This document shows, in pieces, positions 53,501 through 64,000 of a stretch of 64,000 bases of DNA (position 1 is its first letter; each line of letters opens with the position of its first letter). The translations under genes were made by a program, and so were the position numbers. The stretch is from the NCBI RefSeq assembly GCF_020184175.1, contig NC_065530.1, positions 37,921,260 to 37,985,259 on the forward strand, read 5' to 3'. The DNA comes from Aphis gossypii (taxonomy: Eukaryota; Arthropoda; Insecta; Hemiptera; Aphididae). Under the pieces are notes generated by a model. The model was not told the origin of the DNA. It saw only the letters and a program-made list of their open reading frames with translations, and ran no database searches.

Positions 53501-56500
53501 AATAATTATCAGTCGTTAAGTTCGGAAAGAGAAATATTTCGATAACAAGTCAAATAGAAATAGTTGCGAAATACTATTATGAAAACTATAGATAGCAACT
53601 AAAATTAACATATCCTAACCAGTGTTCGTATTACGGTACACGATTTCAAAACAGCTTTTTCCATTTAAATTTGCTGCGTCAACTTGTAGGTATGTATAAT
53701 AATAATATATTACATTGTGTGCATATAGAGAGTGTTTTCAAGCAAAATTCAATTACGCAAACAGTTAAATATTTTGGTGCGCACAAAAAACAAGCTGGAA
53801 TGAAAATTAGTTTCACCGACGCTGCCATCATATAAGTATTCAATATTCATATTATAATTACTATTGGTATGATGTAAGTATTATTAGCTTAATGCAAACA
53901 TTCAGCAAAATGCAAAAAGACCTACCACATAGTGACTAATATTCAAATAAGGTCGCAAAATTAATTTTAATTATTATAATTTGTACTAAATATTACTACT
54001 TACGATGTACAAGTTCCAATTATTTGTGAAAAAATAAAAACCTTGGATCGTGTACTTAACTAAATGTTGATATACGAGGTCGACAGGTCGTAGAAATTGT
54101 TAGTTGAATCCGCCTAGTCGCGTGTACACAATAATTGATCGAGAAACGTTGACGCCACGATCCTATTAAACGGTTAAAGCGAGTCTCGTGATTATTTTAT
54201 AAACCTACTCGCCCACCAATACATTTTAAACACACATAGACATTACCATAATATTTTCAACCATATATACGTCTACAATGTACTTTCGTTTAGAACTAAT
54301 GTTCATTACAAATTGTTTTTGTTATTTATTTGTATATTCTACCTACATTATTGTAAATGTATAGAATATAAAATATATCTTATTAATCTATAAGCTCTAT
54401 ATTTCTCCCTCTATCTCTCTCTCTCTCTCTTTATTATATGATATATAGGTATATCAGAGTTCCATTGAAAATAAAATATTAATTTTGAACTCTTCAAAAA
54501 AATTAATAAAGATACTTCTATATGTATATTGTAATTGTTTTTAAATAAAACACAGGGATCGTAGAAACAGAAAATGAGATGGCTCTTATAAGTAATAAAA
54601 CAATAAATCAATTGGTGTTAAGTCACTTTTTGGATACCGACTAGATGACATAAGGTTATGTAATGTATAATGTATATTTACACAAATAGATACCTAGAAT
54701 TTTAGAAGTTTTGTATAATGCCATTTTTTTCTTATCTCCTTTTAGCGTTTATGTAACACGAAAATCATTATTGATGTCTTGGGATCGTTAGTCCTATTAA
54801 ATAGTGAGAATATAGGCAAATAATACTCTAAAAAAAAAAATATTATAAAAACTATTATTTGCTAAAATATTTCAATGCAGCAGTTAGAATACTTGTCATT
54901 ATTGTCAACTTGGTAGAAAATATTTTTAATGTGTTTAAGTAGTTAAAAACAGTATTTAAAAATTATATTTTTACATTTAACATTATACGTATCTATAACG
55001 TATGTCGTACGAAATTAGATACATTTTTCGATAATTGTCACTAAGACGAATAATGCAAACATTGAATCACGGGTTTACCATACAGTTGGCAAATACGGCA
55101 TTAATTTATTGTAATGTACACGGACATAATGACATGGTTAAATTTGAACTGGTATAGAAGAAAAAAAACATTAAAAGGTGATTTATTACGACGTACTGTG
55201 CGCGGTTTTTATCACGCGCAGGTATGTTATAGTCGCGCAAAGTGTATTCGGAGCGCGTGAAATGCTTGCCTATAATGTACTCATACAGCGTATAATACAA
55301 GTAATAAATTGTATTCATTGTACTGAAATGGCAATATTATAATTGTAAACGAATAGAAACAAAAGCCAGTGCATCACGAAAACGATACACTGGTTCTAAA
55401 GAAATACAAAAAAAAATGAAAATTAATAAAATAAACATAATAATTTTTTCATGAAAATAAGTCCATATGTAAAACAGTGATCGACCTATATCAAAATAGA
55501 TTGCTTCAAAGTCGACAGTAAAAGCACGACTAATTATAGTAATAAATAAATTACTTATATTATTCCACAGCAAAACTTTGAGTAGCGGAAACCATACGGC
55601 TCAGGAGTTAGTATAATAATTACGTATAGGTTATTAAAATATTATGATAAATTTTTGTTTTTTTAAGTAAATCATCGTTTAAATAATTGGATTAATAAAT
55701 AATAATCTATGTGTAACGATATAGGAATAATTTTGTAGTAAAGTACTTCGCTCTTGGTAATATGTGAGTTTTAAACACGTTTCATAGGTCCAGTTCAATA
55801 CATACCACACACATATGTAGGTGTAAATTATAGCTGAAAATTTAGAAAATTATTGCAGAGTTGAGATCCTTTCATTTAAATACATTCATTTAGAAGACAG
55901 TGTTTTTATTCATGCGCTTTTATATGGTAATATGATATTAAACTCTTTATAGTATAAAATTTAAAATGTTAGAATTTTTTCCTTTTATTTTAATGTATTT
56001 TGTTAAACGTTCCCAAGTCCTAACTAATAATTTATAGCTATAACTAGTTAGTGTATTGTAATAATCTAAATATGTGGTATAAATCATAAAACTCATAATG
56101 TTCGTTAATGGTTAATATTTTATCCATAATAAAATCGTATAACCTTATATAATAATATAATATACCTACCTATCTAAAATACAAAGCCAGACGGTGATTT
56201 TTATTTCAGAAATGATCACTACTATCATATATTACATAATATTTATAACTTATATAGTTATATGTGTTATTATGATAAGGTTTTAATTTTTAATTTATTA
56301 TTTTTCAGGAGTAGTTGGTAGTTTTACGGTCTACCATAAAAATGGTTTTACTACTTATATATATTTACTCATAAAATATTAATATAAATATAAAACGTAA
56401 AACTTTGATCTTATTTTTATCTCGACTCGGTTATTGTTAACAAATTACTACTAGGCAACCACAACCAAGTACCTATATAATATAATTTAGTACAATATGG

Positions 56501-57894
56501 TAAACAATCTCTTATTAACAAAAATATGTTAATAACAATAATAAATATAATATCATGCAGGAGTCACTTCTTACATGGAGTTCAAAAACATATAAAATAA
56601 CAAGGAAAATGGAAAAATCATTTATTGTGAAGAAATTTGTTAAAAACCCAATCTCTGGATTGAAAACTGAAATTATCATGCAAAATGAATTAAGTTTAAA
56701 CTTAATTTTATTTTAAGAATATAAAAGTATATTATTATTTAATATATTTAAAAAAAAAAATTAAAAGCTCTTATTGACTTGAGCATAAAATGTAGTAACA
56801 AAATATATTATGTGATACAATTATAAGATGACAGTTAATATTATACAGTTAACAAGAACCTTGCTGACACCTTCTTAGAGTAATATAATAAATAATAACT
56901 AATCATAAAATAGAACTATGATTCGTAGACGTTTAAAGCACCAAGTACGCGTGTCCTGAAGTAGCTGGTATTCATGTAATATTATAAAGAACATTCATAA
57001 ATCGCGAGTTAAGAAAACAAAAAAATAGGTGGTATCAGATGGGAAATGAACGAGAGGTATATACTATATTGTATCGTATTGTGTATTAGAAAACTTTATA
57101 ATTCCAAGTATTACCTTATACATAAATATCAAAAAAAAAAAAAAAAAATGTATATTATACATAGATATGTGTATATGTTATGTATAATATGATTTATCTA
57201 TAATATACGCACGTAAAAGTCGAACGTGTGAACTGTGCCCGTGCGCGTTATGGACACCGACACACCACTGTTATGGGCAACGAGGCAGAAGACCAGTAGC
57301 AATAGAGCGTGTATAGGCTTTGTGCCGGAGGAGAAAAATCTATAAAATATAATATAAATTACGTGTAATAATGTGCGTGAGCGTGTATACATGAATAGCG
57401 CAATACTATATTAAATCGGATAACGGTAGAAATGAATAAGCTTTTTCACGTAGGCATTTTTTATATGAAACGGACGTGTTACAACACTTACAACTACTAA
57501 CAAAGCCGTGTTGTGTATCAGAGCAAAGGCTTTTCGAATTCGAGTTCAATGTGTGCAGACTCCGTGGGGTTATCAATATAATCTCGTGCGTACAGTGTAG
57601 CGGTTCCGCTGATAAGAACATATTAGATATTTTTTTCTTGGTAAAATCCAATTGCCACATAAATCAAATGCATATCCAATAAATAGGTATAGGTACCGGA
57701 GAAACTCGATAACACAAAAAGTCCTATTACAAGCGTATACCTACTTATCATAATAATATTAATGACTCAAAACACATTTTTAGTTCAATTAAATTTCTGA
57801 TCACGCTGGAATTTTTCACGAATTGTAGTCAATTCATATTATACAAAAAATTATTCGAAAATTGATATTATTTTATTGGCTAGCATGAATATTT
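53501..57894. other. AT-rich tract with small ORFs
   Basis: A TC run lies at 54413-54431. Minus-strand ORFs at 57198-57392 (a hydrophobic ALLLLVFCLVA stretch) and 57406-57660 (84 codons, cysteine-containing) are intact but have no recognised domain. Confidence 0.35.
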
Positions 57895-58262
57895 TAGATT
57901 CTGAGCGGAGCGAGGAATGTATTGGTTTTACAATGATGTTTATTTCTTTTTTATTCTGTAAACACTTTTTCTCCCCCTAAACTTGCTCAAAAGTACGAGC
58001 TTGTAGCATATTTTCTGAAAGGTAATGTTCTTGAGCTGGTACTTTGAAGAAGTCATTTTTCGATTTTCGAAATGATACTCGAAATAAAAGCAGTTAAAGG
58101 AGAAAAAATGTACAACTTCACGATTATGTAATATAAAATAATTACGGCTTTGTTTATCACCATAGAAACGAATAAAATTAAATAAAAAAGATACCTTCGT
58201 CCGCTCAGAATCGTTTTTTATCGAATGCAACCGTGCTGCATTCAAATCCAATACCTACAGTA
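57895..58262 (-). repeat. Compact copy of the dispersed aphid repeat (about 370 bp)
   Basis: Left end TAGATTCTGAGCGGAGCGA, then ATTGGTTTTACAATGATG. Right end is the reverse complement of a block reading ACGATTCTGAGCGGACGAAGG. The GATTCTGAGCGGA cores form inverted ends. Orientation is opposite to copy A at 1579. The 103-codon minus-strand ORF inside (57940-58251) belongs to the element and is probably not a protein. Confidence 0.75.
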
Positions 58263-59089
58263 AAATTACACTATTCTGTCCGAGGACCGAAGGGACGATG
58301 GACAAACATCCACCATCGAAATGCATTGACTTACTTTTTTAATAATGGGCATAGTAAATAAAAAATATAACATTATACAAACATTCTACAAACAGTATAA
58401 TATATTATGATATTATATATAAAACAAAAACGAAAGTGCAAAATCAACATTTTTTTATTTGTTATCTAGAAATGTTATCATATGCTTTCTCAAATTATAA
58501 TATAAACGCTATACGTAGCTCCTCTTGAATTTAACTTAAGCCGATAGATATCTGTTGGCTAAAAGTATAGATATTTGAATTATTCATAATATTGTCGTTA
58601 GGCGCTAAAAAATAACAAATCATAGATATAATCTAGTTTGGTTTATCCAAAAAAAGTCTAGATCTGATAAAATAGATTTCTCGCTAAAGTATTTGATTAC
58701 ATCATAATAATTTGATCACAAAGCTTTTTGAAAATAAGCCAAGTATTTAATAATAATTTGTATTATATTACCAATACTACACATATATTATATTTTTCTA
58801 TATTTATATATTATTTAAATGAGGAAATAAGTGAGAAATATCTGTATCAAAGCTTTTCGTACTATTTTCTCACACACCTAAAACGAGGAAGATCATTTCA
58901 AAACCAAAATACTTAAAGTTCATTATAAGACCAATATACGTTTTTAGTTTCAGACTCGTTCAGAATGTTAAATTAAATCCACTCAAACCCACTCATAAAT
59001 ATAATGTACACATGTATTAAATTATGTGATATGATACATATACCAAGCTTTCGACATTTTAACGTTATAATGTATAGTTTTATACATTA
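58263..59089. other. AT-rich DNA, no firm feature
   Basis: A 62-codon open stretch at 58728-58916 (+) lacks an ATG start and a domain. Nothing else was recognised. Confidence 0.4.
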
Positions 59090-60300
59090 TACGAGTAGCT
59101 ATCGGTCTCGTGTAAAACGAAACGTACACATAATACAAAACACTCGCTTTTCTCCAGACGTCCGTCGATATAAATGATAATAAATCGTTTTCTGGTCACC
59201 GAGTAATGGTCAAAACTTTTTCTTATTCCGTATACGCAAGGTATGCGGTGTATAATATATATAATATATGGTCGCGGGCGAGGAGGGTGCCGAAAACGAC
59301 GACAATAACGTCGAAAAAAACCACACCCACTCGATGGTTTGTCAAATTGTCGTTAGCGACAATGTGTGCGTACGTGTTTTATTGCCCGCAACCACACAAG
59401 CGTCTACCGCATGTAATTGAGACCCACACGTGGACAACGACAAAAGCAGCTGAAGCGCGAAAAATACAGAAGAAGAAGAAAAATATCGGTAACGCATTGC
59501 GCGTACGATCGATATCAAATTGTATAGGTGCACAAAGTCATATTGTGTACGATATATGTATAATAAAAAATGAATGTGTTAGTGATATATATATGCAATG
59601 TGTTAATAACAATAATAATTTTCGCACAGTTATTACATATACATATATAAATAATATCTGTATCGAAATTTTGACGTTTCTTTGCATTACGGAGGTCATT
59701 ATTTCCAGTAGAGGAGGAGTCCGTCGACACCGCGCACCAGTTATACATAATATAATAAGACGTTACCAAAATGCATTTGTTACGGTCAATCTGACATTTT
59801 TTTTTTTTTTTGAACACTATAATAATAGCTACATCCTACGCATGCCATTAATGCTATTTTCTTCCGATACAAGTCGTAAAATACATTCTCGATATAATAA
59901 TAATAAACATCTATAAAATACGGTCGGAATAAATTGGTACCTATATATATATATATTATTATTATAATAGCGGTGCGCACATTTGCCACATTTCGAGATA
60001 AAAGCCAATATACATTATTATTATTGTTAGAATAAAACTCGGATGAGACAAAGCGTCCGTTTAACCTTATCGCAAACCGTCTCGGGTTATGCCGCCACTA
60101 ACGTTTTAAATCCTTTCTATACACGTGGGTCAAACATTTTATTGTGCTTATATTTTTATCTAAATGTCAAATTAGTCATAAACATTACAGTAATACGGGT
60201 ACCTACTGATAAACGCGCTACTATACGATCGGCGTTGAATGTTTTTTATTATGCGTACTCAGGTAGTTAGGTATTGCACGTAGAACCGGTATTCTCTTAT
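59090..60300. other. CpG-bearing patch containing the longest open frame
   Basis: A 236-codon plus-strand ORF (59206-59916) lies here. Its translation is built from microsatellite-like runs (polylysine, polyasparagine, polyphenylalanine from a T-run at about 59798-59811), with no domain. I treat it as non-coding with low certainty. Confidence 0.3.
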
Positions 60301-61002
60301 GGAGTGCACTTAACCGGTAATAGACGATACTACCGATCAGTGGTAGGTATCGCTTTCATAAATTCAGTATAATAGTACGCGTTTTAAAATTGATTATAGA
60401 TAGGTACAACTTTTTTTTTTTCAACCGAGAAACGAAATCTATAGCGGTTCTGACCCATTCGCCTACTATAAATATTACAATTCGTTATTATCCATATACG
60501 CGTACTGCTTGTGCGTTCGAATATCACGAACTTTAGAGTTACATATATCCATATATTGTATAATAATACAATCAATATAGTCAATAGGCATTTTATAAGA
60601 TTAGCAACACAGATACAAAAACAATGTGATTGTAATATTGTTATGACACACATAAACCATTACTCAATGATTATAATAACAATATAGGTACCTAAAGGTA
60701 AGGTTAACCTATTAACGATACCCATATCAAAAAGTATAAGCAGTAAGCTGTTGAGATATTTAAAAGTCTAGTGAAGACATAATATACAAACTTCAAAATC
60801 CTTGGATACACCATAGTTCAGTATGCGCAATCAAAGCCCCTATTTAATCATACAAATTGAGCACCAACATTATGAATATTTATTTGTAATATTATAAAGT
60901 ATTAAAATAATATTATACATCTAATTTCGCTAATTAGAAATTATTTAATTTATTAAACAGTAGTAAAATGTCTGAAACTATGAATTTTATTTTTTTTTTA
61001 GT
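60301..61002. other. AT-rich DNA, no feature seen
   Basis: No coding segment or repeat was recognised between the CpG patch and the repeat copy at 61.0 kb. Confidence 0.45.
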
Positions 61003-61435
61003 AATGAATGTACTTAACTATTGGTTTTACAATGATGTAAGTAGGTATGTTTTTTGTGTCTGAAATTCTGAAGATACTTTTCCTAGTAGAATAATGCTTT
61101 TCATGCAAGGTTTTTGATAGAAAATTGTATCTAGTTTGTAATTAGGTACAAGGGGAGTAGGTTAAAAGTAGACGTTTCCCATTTATTGTTAAAATAATCA
61201 AAACAAATTACGAACATTTTTTTAAAATTGAACAGCTATTGTTATTAAAATAATTGATTTGTAACCATTTTTTAACTAAAGTAGGCCGTTTTTGATTAGA
61301 ATCGTTTTTCATCGTATATTATAATAATGATCTATATCTTTGAATTCAAATTTATCACATCACTTGTTATGACCCACTCGATGACGAATTACACTCAACA
61401 CAGGCAATCAGTTGCATTATTACTTGTCCACTTTT
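61003..61435 (-). repeat. Third reverse-oriented copy of the dispersed aphid repeat
   Basis: ATTGGTTTTACAATGATG at about 61019-61036 matches one end of the family. GATTAGAATCGTTTTTCATCG at about 61293-61313 matches the other in reverse complement. Similarity continues outward through TTGAATTCAAATTTATCACA and GACCCACTCGATGACG (to about 61385), which match the 17228 copy, and probably to about 61435. The 64-codon ORF here is part of the repeat. Confidence 0.7.
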
Positions 61436-61588
61436 TTATAATTTATGTTTGTAAACATCATCCTATACCTATATACCAAAAAGGTAATGAACAACCGTCA
61501 TATTATATTAATAGAACCTAAAAAATTTCATTCGTTATCTATATGTGGTGTAAACTATGTATATCATATCTATAATAATTAAGGATAC

Positions 61589-62271
61589 TTGTTTGTTATC
61601 TCTCCGCCAACGCACCATATAAAATATATCACCCCGTCACCAGATGATCGTCCATTATATATTACATTATTTTTCTTATAGTGTTACAAAACTTTCAAAT
61701 AATGGTACATAACTATTATAATACATTTTTTACAATTTATAGTGGCATATTTAACAACTAATATTTCATAGTTACATTTAAAAAAGAAGACAGTTTTCTA
61801 AAGTTTCATAAATATCATACATTTTGTAAGTCATAACAATAATTTTTGTGGTGAAAATTGAATGCCAGTATTAAATATTGCAGGAAATAACTCGTTCAAA
61901 TTAATTTGTAGTAGTATTTTAAAATAAACGAATACTGTTTGTAATTTAGGTTTACACTTTAAAATTTAAATTACAATTGCATCCAATATTTATGACAAAT
62001 TTAAAACAAACTAACACGATTTTAAATTCAAACATAATCAAATATAATTCCAAATATTATAAGGTAATAACTTTTTTTCCTTAAATCTATGACATACTAA
62101 ACTGTGTAGAGATAGGATTATACTACATGTAAGATCGTATAAATGAAGTGAAATATTGATTATGAACATCACGATTTTAAGTTTTGGATTAAAGACTGCT
62201 GACGTTATTAGGTCACCTGGTGGCGAGATGATACATTTTATACGGGTTGGTGGCGAGACTATAACAAACAA
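61589..62271. mobile_element. 683-bp MITE-like element with long terminal inverted repeats
   Basis: The left end TTGTTTGTTAT, then TCTCCGCCA, TATAAAATATATCA and CACCAGATGA (61589-61648) matches the reverse complement of the right end (62212-62271) over about 60 bp, with roughly 80% identity by eye. GGAT stands immediately right of the element and also at 61583-61586, two bases from the left end, perhaps a decayed target duplication. The interior is AT-rich and non-coding. The superfamily is unknown. Confidence 0.75.
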
Positions 62272-64000
62272 GGATCTGATTAAGTATATTATCTACGGTC
62301 ACGGCGATAATCTAGACATTTCTTAGAACTCTCGCGAGAATAATATAATAGCATTTTCAACACACCCGACGCTTAAAAAAACGGTATCCCACGACGCTAA
62401 ACACAAAACGGCAGGATCTTATGATAATAATAGTTACAACTTCTCGTGGTCCATTGTAAGTATTTGGTTAGAACAGGCTTGTCTGCCGCGACCCCAAACT
62501 GCAATATGCAGTGCACTCGAACGATATAACGTAGCCACATCAAGTATACGCACGACGGGGCAGCGTGGTTGCAAGCACGAACTTGTCGTGTATGCCATGT
62601 AATATTGTTATGCGAAAGTGACGGTGGTAATGTATTGTCGTTTTTATAAGCAGCACATAATATAGGTATGTCAATCAACGGAACCCGACGTCGTGTAATT
62701 TCTTTTTCTTTCATTCGATCCGCGGTACGAATCGAGCATAACAGCATCCACTACAACGTTATGCATTTATTCTATATACGGTACTTAAATATATTAAAAA
62801 TTAAAAACACCTAACAAATTGCACAAATTGTTATCATCGATTTGTAATCAATTCTCATTTAGGTAATTTATAGCGTGGATCGTGATACGTACGAAAATTG
62901 TTTATTATATTGAGTAGGTATATATTCCCTTAATCGTCTAATATGTTTGCGCAGAAAACTTTTGTACTTTTGAAGTTTTAATACCTTTACGTTCAAATAG
63001 TCCTCTCTAAATGATGTAAGTTAAGACATGGCGGGTTCTACGAGGATTTCCGGAAGTAACTCGTGCACGCCACTTTCGAAAAAGGTAATTAGACAGCCGA
63101 AAAAAAATTGATCATTTATTACACTATGGACTTTCGAATTACCTTTCAAACACAACACATATTTGTTTTATTAACCTATCAAGTAGAATATTATAGTATC
63201 CACATATAGTATATGTTATGTACCCGTGACAAACCATAACGGAACGCAACGAGTTCCATATCAATTATTCAATTATAATATATTATACAGACAGTATTGT
63301 GCCGTGGAATTCGCGTCGAGAAAATTGATAAGGGTGAAACGGTTATGTGCAATAGTATGATGCCATAATATTCATTTGCATCGCACGCGGTCATATAGTA
63401 CGCAAAGACAATCGGGTGTGAGACGGCGTATATACGTAAAGTCTGCGAAAACGTTCGTCACGAAACCGGTGGTGTTCGTGGTAGTCTGCTTCGTAGGAGG
63501 AGAGAGAAGAGGACTACGTTTGTTGTTGTTGTTTTTTTTTTGAAATTTTTTTCAATTCAATGCAAATGAGAAAAAAAAGCGCCTGTAAGTATAAAGCTAG
63601 GCAAAAGCCAAAAAGGTTAACGAGGTCGTCCGAGCCGAGAACAACAATATATTATATATTGGGAACAATATATAGGTATATATATATATATATAAATATC
63701 GGTGGCCTCCCGTGTACGACGATAATACATAAGTATAGGTATATACATAATATATATTATAACGTACGTGCGTCGCCGACGGCCGGCATCGTATTGTAGG
63801 CATATATACGATATATAATGCAATATTGTGTGCCCCCCCGGGACGACCCGCGGCTAAAGTCGCGCTAACAAAATTCTTTTTACCATTGTTCTTCGTTCGT
63901 ATATAGCGCCTGTTAAACGCCGAGACGCGTCTCTTATATGCGATACGGCACAGCCTCCAGCATGATATACGCTATGTATGAGCGTATATTTATATATATA
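62272..64000. other. Right-edge region, AT-rich then CpG-rich
   Basis: CpG-bearing stretches at 62290-62400, 62480-62740, 63020-63080, 63300-63520 and 63760-63940. A TA run lies at about 63674-63693. ORFs (up to 116 codons at 62397-62747, minus) show no domain. It may be the start of regulatory DNA beyond the window. Confidence 0.35.

Noticed and set aside
57940..58251. 103-codon minus-strand ORF as a protein gene
   Set aside because: It lies wholly inside the short dispersed repeat and ends within the repeat's end sequence; other copies do not keep the frame.

Overview
The window looks like gene-poor nuclear DNA from an aphid (Hemiptera, Aphididae). The evidence is strong AT richness with scattered CpG-rich patches, the recurrent TATAGGTACCTATA-like word, canonical GT-AG introns, and dispersed repeats and one protein family that I associate with aphid genomes. 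I cannot name the species. I see no bacterial or viral genome architecture, operon, CRISPR array, rRNA or convincing tRNA.

Only three loci have real protein-coding evidence. (1) On the minus strand at 599-3815 is a four-exon gene of an aphid-expanded, probably transposase-derived family. It runs off the left edge, and its splice phases fit exactly, but it carries two single-base frameshifts. Its 2.2 kb first intron holds two tail-to-tail copies of a dispersed repeat. (2) At 9602-10126 (+) is an intact single-exon ORF of 174 codons that I do not recognise. (3) At 11490-12390 (+) is a heavily broken non-LTR retrotransposon reverse transcriptase in which the FADD box reads FAND.

The rest is repeats and anonymous non-coding DNA. 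At 4532-5199 an AT-rich palindrome flanked by a duplicated 45-mer abuts a 162-bp tandem repeat with hairpin junctions. At 33123-33626 two copies of a roughly 220-240 bp unit lie in tandem with a 260-bp period. At 57895-58262 and 61003-61435 are short reverse-oriented copies of the repeat seen in the first gene's intron, and a further end lies at 17228. At 61589-62271 is a 683-bp element with terminal inverted repeats of about 60 bp.

Long AT-rich tracts alternate with CpG-rich patches (about 7.55-8.79, 12.56-13.33, 16.33-16.64, 19.26-20.24, 22.80-23.33, 28.97-31.86, 36.59-38.34, 46.40-48.26, 49.38-50.62, 51.64-53.50, 59.09-60.30 and 63.00-64.00 kb). Several carry GGC, CAG or CGA triplet runs. 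They look like regulatory or promoter DNA, or untranslated exons of a large gene, but I cannot assign any to a gene. Most ORFs in them are frame shadows of stop-poor CpG sequence. I found no clear new biological system; the best leads are the tandem repeat, the inverted-repeat element, the 260-bp duplication and the orphan ORF.
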